Source of the DNA: Fimenecus sp051881455
Lineage (GTDB): Bacteria; Bacillota; Clostridia; Oscillospirales; Acutalibacteraceae
DNA length: 36,634 bases
Direction of reading: 5' to 3'
Assembly: GCA_051881455.1 (NCBI GenBank)
Contig: JBJEPX010000065.1
Coordinates: forward strand, 1 to 36,634
Both the position numbers and the translations under genes were made by a program. Below are positions 31,931 through 36,634 of the stretch, one piece after another. The notes below the pieces were generated by a model. The model was not told the origin of the DNA and made no database searches. It saw only the letters and a program-made list of their open reading frames with translations. Numbering within the stretch: the stretch's first letter is position 1; each line of letters opens with the position of its first letter.

Positions 31931-33387
31931 TATTTCTTAACTCCTTTATGCTTCTCAATCAATTCTTTTCTCACGCGCCAAAGTTTTTCTGACAAATCCA
32001 CATAATAAGTATGAGGATTTTCAAAGCGTTTGACCTCTTCCCAGAGATTGTCAATCTGCTCGGCACAATACTCTCTTATTTCCTCCATGGTGGGTTCATT
32101 ATAAACGCATTTTCCGCCGATAAACACAGGCACAAGCAGTTTTCTAGCCACGAAGCCCTCGACCTCCTTGCGTTTCCAAGTAAAATCGGGGTCGAACAGC
32201 ATATATGGCTTTGATTCGTCAATTTCTTCGTCTTCAAGCGTCAGTACATCGGCAATCGCCTTGCCGGTTTCACAGTCAAACAAACGGTAGAGCATTTTTG
32301 AGTGAGGCGTTGTGATTTTGCTTACATTTTCCGAAAGATTGATTTTCGGGATAAGCTCACCGTCCTTTTCAACGGCGCAAAGCTTATAAACTCCGCTGAA
32401 AATGGGAGACGAGGCGGAATTTATCAGCCTTTCACCCACAATAAAGCAATCCACCTTTGCGCCCTGCAAGAGCATATCGCTGATTATATATTCATCGAGA
32501 GAATTGGAGGCGGTAATTCCGCAGTCGGGATAGCCTGCCTCATCAAGCATTTTTCTTACCTTTTTTGAAAGATATGTTATATCTCCCGAGTCAATTCGCA
32601 CGCTGACAGGGCGTTTGCCCATAGGCAGGAGAACATCGTTAAAGGCTTTTATTGCGTTGGGGACACCTGAGCGTATGGTATCATAGGTATCCACAACAAG
32701 AGTACAGTCATCGGGATAGCGCTTTGCATATTCGCAAAATGCCTCGTATTCCGAATCAAACATCTGCACCCAGCTATGAATCATTGTGTTGATTGTGGGA
32801 ATTTTAAACTTTTTGCCTTGAAGAATACCCGATGTGCCCACACAGCCGCCTATATATGCGGCACGGGAGCCGTAAAGTGCATTATCAAAACTTGTGGCAC
32901 GGCGCGTACCGAACTCTGCAACGGCAGTCCCCTTTGCGGCACGGACAAGGCGGTTTGCCTTTGTTGCAATAAGGCTTTGATGATTCATACAAATCAACAG
33001 TATTGTTTCAAGAAGCTGAGCCTGAATTATCGGCCCTTTAACCTTAATTACGGGTTCGTTGGGGAAAATCGGCGTACCCTCGGGCACCGACCATATATCG
33101 CAGGAAAACTTGAAATTCCGCAGATAATCTATAAACTCTCCTGAAAAGCCGCAGTCCGAAAGATACTGCAAATCTTCTTCCTTAAAACTTAGATTTTTCA
33201 CATATTCTATTATCTGAGAAAGTCCTGCAAAAACGGCGAAGCCGCCGTTATCAGGCACTTTTCTGAAAAACAGGTCAAAACAGGCAATTTCTTCCGATTT
33301 TTTGCCCTCAAAATAACCGTTGGCCATTGTCAGCTCATAAAGCTCTGTCATAAGGGACAAATTTCTGCCGAGAGATGTATTTTCCAT
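31930..33387 (-). CDS. pncB: nicotinate phosphoribosyltransferase
   Basis: First step of NAD salvage: nicotinate + PRPP + ATP gives nicotinate mononucleotide, PPi, ADP and phosphate. The product (485 residues from the ATG at 33387) has LMTELYELTMANGYF at the N terminus, AEFGTRRA, GTSG, a histidine in INTMIHSWVQMF where the phosphorylated His of the family lies, and VRIDSGDI. AGGAAG is eight bases upstream. A weak promoter is possible at 33418-33446 (TGGACT, 17 bases, TAAAAA with TGG). It overlaps ppa by one base. Confidence 0.96.
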   Translation of the reverse strand: MENTSLGRNLSLMTELYELTMANGYFEGKKSEEIACFDLFFRKVPDNGGFAVFAGLSQIIEYVKNLSFKEEDLQYLSDCGFSGEFIDYLRNFKFSCDIWSVPEGTPIFPNEPVIKVKGPIIQAQLLETILLICMNHQSLIATKANRLVRAAKGTAVAEFGTRRATSFDNALYGSRAAYIGGCVGTSGILQGKKFKIPTINTMIHSWVQMFDSEYEAFCEYAKRYPDDCTLVVDTYDTIRSGVPNAIKAFNDVLLPMGKRPVSVRIDSGDITYLSKKVRKMLDEAGYPDCGITASNSLDEYIISDMLLQGAKVDCFIVGERLINSASSPIFSGVYKLCAVEKDGELIPKINLSENVSKITTPHSKMLYRLFDCETGKAIADVLTLEDEEIDESKPYMLFDPDFTWKRKEVEGFVARKLLVPVFIGGKCVYNEPTMEEIREYCAEQIDNLWEEVKRFENPHTYYVDLSEKLWRVRKELIEKHKGVKK

Positions 33388-33455
33388 TAAAATCACTTCC
33401 TAAAAGAATACATATATATTTTACCAAACAATTAAATAAAAGTCCATAACAAATC

Positions 33456-33484
33456 TTGAATAAACCGCAAAACAAGTTTATAAT
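33456..33484 (+). promoter_or_regulatory. promoter of the nitroreductase gene
   Basis: TTGAAT (33456-33461), 17 bases, TATAAT (33479-33484), 25 bases before the start codon. Confidence 0.75.
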
Positions 33485-33509
33485 ACTATTAAATTCAAGG
33501 AGTGATTTT

Positions 33510-34040
33510 ATGAGCGATTTTAAAGATTTGATTTTAAAAAGAGAAAGCTGCAGAAATTACAGCGAGAAAACTGTTGATACATCTCTTATTTTAAAATGTG
33601 TTAAGGCGGCAAGGTTAGCGCCGTCAGCCTGCAACTCACAGCCGTGGAAATATTACATTGTCAACGATGAAAAAAACGCAGAGAAGGTGCGTCAATGCGT
33701 TCAGCCTAACGGGGCTAACAAGTTTACCGACAAGTGCCCCGCATTTGCAATTGTGACAGAGCAGACCGCAACGCTGAAGCCCCATGTTGCCGCAAGAGTA
33801 CACAGCCAAAAATGGGCTGAAAACGATATAGGACTTTCCGTTGCCCATTATTGCTTGCAGGCGGCTGATTTAGGGCTCGGCACATGCATTATAGGTATGG
33901 TGGAAGAAGACAAGATGCGTGAATTGTTAGGTATTAACGATAAAATCCGTCTTGTTATTGCAACGGGATATTCCGCTGACGAAAATCCGAGAGAGAAAAA
34001 GAGGAAAGCGCTTGAAGAAATGTGCGAAATCCTGAACTAA
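33510..34040 (+). CDS. nitroreductase family protein
   Basis: FMN-dependent oxidoreductase of the nitroreductase superfamily; the physiological substrate is unknown. The 176-residue product has ILKRESCRNYSEKTV with the conserved Arg residues that contact FMN. APSACNSQPWKYYIV and the C-terminal GLGTCIIGMV with VIATGYSADENPREKKRK are also typical. I chose the ATG at 33510, seven bases after AAGGAG. It is monocistronic or followed by the membrane gene at 34146, with no clear terminator between. It is divergent from pncB. Confidence 0.93.
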   Translation: MSDFKDLILKRESCRNYSEKTVDTSLILKCVKAARLAPSACNSQPWKYYIVNDEKNAEKVRQCVQPNGANKFTDKCPAFAIVTEQTATLKPHVAARVHSQKWAENDIGLSVAHYCLQAADLGLGTCIIGMVEEDKMRELLGINDKIRLVIATGYSADENPREKKRKALEEMCEILN

Positions 34041-34082
34041 ATTTTCAAATATGCCCGAATTTTCTGTTTGGTTTATGTAAAG

Positions 34083-34111
34083 TTTACCTTTTGTTTAAAA
34101 ACCTATACTAT
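34083..34111 (+). promoter_or_regulatory. weak candidate promoter of the CmpB-type membrane gene
   Basis: TTTACC (34083-34088), 17 bases, TACTAT (34106-34111). Neither box is strong. Confidence 0.35.
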
Positions 34112-34145
34112 CATCTCACCGTAATTTGATTTTGAGGTGTATGAG

Positions 34146-34823
34146 ATGAAGAAAAAGATAAAAAAGTTTTTCACAGGTTTCTTTGACCTTGACGGAAAGA
34201 ATCACATAAGCGGTTATGAGCTTTTCGGTATATTTATGATATGCAATGTACTTGGGTACTGCATTGAGATGGTATATGGATATATTACTAACGGATACTG
34301 GGAAAGCCGTCAATCCCTCGTTATCGGTCCGTTCGGACTTGCATACGGTTTGGGAGGAATTCTTTTATCTGTTTTCCTCTATAAAGATTACAATAAGAAA
34401 TGGTGGAAAATATTCTTAAAGTCGATGCTTCTCGGCAGTATTGCCGAATATATAATGTCTTTGGGAGAAGAACTGGTTTTCGGTCATGTTTCATGGGATT
34501 ACAGCAATATCCCGCTGAATCTGAACGGCAGGATTTGTTTGCTTTATTCGATTTATTGGGGAATACTCGGACTTGTGTGGGTAAAAATTATATATCCGCT
34601 GTTCATAAAATTTATACATAAAATCCCTATAGTGCTTGGAAAAATACTCTTTTGGGCTTTATTTATATTTATGTTTTTTGATATTATCCTGTCCTGCGAG
34701 GCTGTGTCGCGCCACCAACAAAGGCAAATGGATATTCCGGCACAAAACTCATTTGACGAATTCCTTGACAAGCATTTTGACGATGAATTTATTAAAAAGG
34801 TATATGCCAACGCCGTAGAAGTT
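34146..34823 (+). CDS. CmpB-type putative ABC transporter permease
   Basis: A polytopic membrane protein (226 residues as I place the start; stop TGA around 34824-34826) resembling the family called putative ABC transporter permease (ABC_trans_CmpB), common in Clostridia. It has a basic N terminus (MKKKIKKFF), about five transmembrane helices and the family stretch NGYWESRQSLVIGPFGLAYG, then GSIAEYIMS, WDYSNIPLNLNGRICLLYS and IYWGILG. No ABC ATPase is nearby, so real transporter function is doubtful. I chose the ATG at 34146 behind GAGG; a GTG at 34137 overlaps that site. The C-terminal tail is acidic and cytoplasmic. Confidence 0.88.
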
Positions 34824-34836
34824 TGATAAATATAAC

Positions 34837-34880
34837 AAACTGCGCAGCTGTCATTCGCAAATGACAGCTGCGCAGTTTTT
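34837..34880. terminator. strong terminator between convergent genes
   Basis: A perfect 19-base-pair stem (34837-34855 with 34860-34878), CGCA loop and TTTTT on the plus strand. The minus strand also gives a T-rich tail, so it can end both the CmpB-type gene and hisF. Confidence 0.95.
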
Positions 34881-34889
34881 CCTTACAAT

Positions 34890-35645
34890 CTATAATCTTA
34901 CCGATATTCCGTTATCGTGGAGATAGTGCTTCAAGTCCATAATGGGTATCTCATTAAAGTGGAAAAGAGAGGCGGCAAGTACTGCGTCTGCCTTGCCCTC
35001 ATTAAAGGCGTCAAGAAAATGAGATTTTGCTCCTGCTCCTCCCGATGCGATTACGGGAACGCCTACACTTTCGGAAACCGCACGGTTCAGCTCGTTATCA
35101 TATCCCCGCTTTTGACCGTCGCAATCCATACTTGTGAGCAAAATTTCGCCTGCGCCCCTTTTGACTGCCTCTTGCGCCCATTTTACCGCATCAATACCTG
35201 TTGGAATTCTGCCGCCGTTGAGATAGACTTCCCAGCCCTTTTCATTTCTCTTGGCGTCAATAGCGCATACAACGCACTGACTGCCAAATTTATAAGATGC
35301 CTCGTTTATAAGGTCGGGATTGCGGACAGCCGCCGAGTTTACCGAGATTTTGTCGGCTCCCGCACGGAGAAGCTCTTTAAAATCCTCAACGGTGCGTATT
35401 CCGCCGCCAACGGTAAAGGGAATAAAAATGCTATCGGCAACCTTTCGCACAATTTCAAGCATTGTTCCCCTACCCTCGTGAGTTGCGGTAATATCAAGGA
35501 GTACCAATTCATCTGCGCCTTTTTTATTATACTCAATAGCACATTCAACAGGGTCGCCTGCGTCACGAATGTTCACAAAACTGACGCCCTTTACCACTCG
35601 ACCGTTTTTTACATCAAGACAGGGAATTATTCTTTTTGCGTACAT
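34890..35645 (-). CDS. hisF: imidazole glycerol phosphate synthase subunit HisF
   Basis: Cyclase subunit: uses ammonia from HisH to convert PRFAR to imidazole glycerol phosphate and AICAR, linking histidine and purine synthesis. The 251-residue (beta/alpha)8 barrel has the catalytic D11 (IIPCLDV) and D130 (CAIDAK), plus phosphate-binding glycines in VGGGIRT and ASGGAGA. GGAGGG precedes the start, and TAATG links its start to the hisH stop. Confidence 0.99.
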   Translation of the reverse strand: MYAKRIIPCLDVKNGRVVKGVSFVNIRDAGDPVECAIEYNKKGADELVLLDITATHEGRGTMLEIVRKVADSIFIPFTVGGGIRTVEDFKELLRAGADKISVNSAAVRNPDLINEASYKFGSQCVVCAIDAKRNEKGWEVYLNGGRIPTGIDAVKWAQEAVKRGAGEILLTSMDCDGQKRGYDNELNRAVSESVGVPVIASGGAGAKSHFLDAFNEGKADAVLAASLFHFNEIPIMDLKHYLHDNGISVRL

Positions 35646-36259
35646 TATTTTCCCTCCATTGATGCGAAATTCCGAAGTATGGCAAGCCCCACATCTCCGC
35701 TTTTTTCAGGGTGGAACTGAGTTGCGAAAACATTGCCCTTGCCTACTGCGCTGTGAAAATCAATGCCGTAATTCGTTACGGCGGCAACATCGTTTATATC
35801 ATCGGCTTCAAGATAATATGAATGGACAAAATAAACATAAGAATTTTCGGGCACACCCATAAAAATCGCGTCATTTTGCTTAATGTTTAATGAGTTCCAG
35901 CCGATGTGGGGAATTTTAAGCCCCATATCCGAGGGAAAACGGCGGATTTTGCCTTTGAATATGCCCAGTCCCTTTACTCCGAGAGATTCCTCTGACTCAT
36001 CAAAAAGTAATTGAAGCCCGAGGCAAATACCCAAAAACGGCTTGCCGCTTTCGGCGCATTGCTTGACGGTTTTTGTAAGGTTATTCCTTTCCATGGACTC
36101 CATAGCATCACCGAAGGAACCCACGCCGGGCAAAATTACTTTATCAGCCGACAAAATCTTTTCGGCATTGTCTGTAATTATACTTTCAGCGCCGATATAA
36201 TCAAGCGCTTTTTTGACGCTTTGCAGATTGCCCGCGCCGTAATCTATTATGGCTATCAT
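35645..36259 (-). CDS. hisH: imidazole glycerol phosphate synthase subunit HisH
   Basis: Glutamine amidotransferase subunit supplying ammonia to HisF. The 204-residue product has IIDYGAGNLQSV, the oxyanion strand PGVGSFG, the nucleophile C79 in GICLGLQLLF, and H183/E185 in FHPEKSGD, completing the triad. AAAGGAAG lies seven bases before the ATG. Only hisH and hisF are present here, so the other his genes must be elsewhere. Confidence 0.99.
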   Translation of the reverse strand: MIAIIDYGAGNLQSVKKALDYIGAESIITDNAEKILSADKVILPGVGSFGDAMESMERNNLTKTVKQCAESGKPFLGICLGLQLLFDESEESLGVKGLGIFKGKIRRFPSDMGLKIPHIGWNSLNIKQNDAIFMGVPENSYVYFVHSYYLEADDINDVAAVTNYGIDFHSAVGKGNVFATQFHPEKSGDVGLAILRNFASMEGK

Positions 36260-36289
36260 ACAGTTGCTTCCTTTTTTTAATATGCGGAT

Positions 36290-36318
36290 ATTTTACCATA
36301 CCGAATAAAAGTTATCAA
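36290..36318 (-). promoter_or_regulatory. promoter of hisH-hisF
   Basis: Minus-strand TTGATA (36318-36313), 17 bases, TAAAAT (36295-36290) with TGG as an extended -10. No T-box-like leader is visible in the short gap before hisH. Confidence 0.75.
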
Positions 36319-36363
36319 TAGTAAAAAAATTGTCGCAACGGATAAAAAACTTTAAAAAAAGGC

Positions 36364-36392
36364 TTGACTATTAAATAATGATGTGATATTAT
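36364..36392 (+). promoter_or_regulatory. promoter of the tRNA-Thr/tRNA-Tyr pair
   Basis: TTGACT (36364-36369), 17 bases, TATTAT (36387-36392) with TGA as an extended -10, 15 bases before the first tRNA. Confidence 0.85.
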
Positions 36393-36407
36393 ATTCAAGC
36401 GTTAAGC

Positions 36408-36483
36408 GCTGGTGTAGCTCAGTTGGTAGAGCAGCTGATTTGTAATCAGCAGGTCGGGGGTTCGAGTCCGTCCACCAGCTCCA
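36408..36483 (+). tRNA. tRNA-Thr (anticodon TGT)
   Basis: Cloverleaf of 76 bases with encoded CCA: acceptor GCTGGTG / CACCAGC, anticodon stem GCTGA / TCAGC around loop TTTGTAA (TGT reads ACA and related Thr codons), T-arm with GGTTCGAGTCC. The discriminator base is T. Confidence 0.97.
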
Positions 36484-36500
36484 TCCTTTTTATTCGATAT

Positions 36501-36585
<85 letters not shown>

Positions 36586-36586
36586 G

Positions 36587-36618
36587 AAAAAGACCAAGTC
36601 ATATGACTTGGTCTTTTT
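36587..36618 (+). terminator. terminator after the tRNA pair
   Basis: A perfectly symmetric A-rich/T-rich inverted repeat with GACCAAGTC / GACTTGGTC in the arms, directly after tRNA-Tyr and ending in TTTTT. Confidence 0.9.
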
Positions 36619-36634
36619 CAATGAAATTCGTTCC

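Noticed and set aside
33397..33509. Possible riboswitch in the pncB/nitroreductase intergenic region
   Set aside because: Only about 120 AT-rich bases shared by divergent promoters; no conserved structure recognised.
34917..35720. Plus-strand frame of 267 codons across hisF
   Set aside because: Antisense to hisF, whose catalytic residues are intact on the other strand; no family features.

Overview
The window looks like chromosomal DNA from a low-GC, endospore-forming Clostridia-type Firmicute, most plausibly of the Oscillospiraceae/Ruminococcaceae type. Reasons: many AT-rich intergenic regions with sigma-A-like promoters, Shine-Dalgarno-led genes with occasional TTG/GTG starts, the sporulation genes yqfC, yqfD and ylbJ, the Gram-positive order yqfC-yqfD-phoH-ybeY-dgkA-era-yqzL-recO, and a long mra/mur/fts cluster. 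The species assignment is inference. Almost everything is housekeeping and on the minus strand, so the replication fork probably runs right to left here.

Layout. 1-450: ptsH (HPr) as a single-gene unit, plus the first bases of a gene leaving the window. 574-1554: a membrane-anchored polysaccharide deacetylase. 1633-5199: the ylxM-ffh-rpsP-khpA-rimM-trmD operon (signal recognition particle, ribosome and tRNA maturation), driven by a consensus promoter that overlaps the terminator of the next unit. 5291-6341: two tandem paralogous Thr-rich lipoproteins, each with a copy of the same promoter and RBS. 6415-14079: yqfC-yqfD-phoH-ybeY-dgkA-era-yqzL-recO-mutS2, one co-linear block with tight or overlapping junctions. 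It includes a 55-residue yqzL-like gene overlapping recO. 14173-15463 (+): ylbJ and a small four-cysteine protein, back to back with yqfC. 15553-17054: an Ig-like surface protein divergent from a small XRE regulator. 17170-31146: the division and cell wall (dcw) cluster, reading mraZ-rsmH-ftsL-spoVD/ftsI-murE-murF-mraY-ftsW-murG-murA-ftsQ-ftsZ. 31403-33387: pncB-ppa. 33510-34823 (+): a nitroreductase and a CmpB-type membrane protein. 34890-36259: hisH-hisF. 36408-36585 (+): tRNA-Thr(UGU) and tRNA-Tyr(GUA) with promoter and terminator.

How the genes work together. MurA makes UDP-GlcNAc-enolpyruvate at the start of precursor synthesis. MurE and MurF extend the peptide; MurE carries the DNPR motif typical of meso-diaminopimelate ligases. 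MraY and MurG build lipids I and II, FtsW and the PASTA-bearing class B PBP polymerise and crosslink, and FtsL, FtsQ and FtsZ organise the septum. murB, murC, murD and ftsA are not in the cluster and must lie elsewhere. PncB releases pyrophosphate that the downstream Ppa hydrolyses.

I found no clearly new defence, mobile or CRISPR-like system. The most interesting items are modest: the duplicated lipoprotein units, the promoter fused to a terminator before ylxM, the overlapping yqzL gene, the adjoining sporulation loci, the Ig-like protein with a hexanucleotide repeat and an off-consensus sorting motif, and a candidate MraZ operator. No stretch above about 300 bases lacks a gene.
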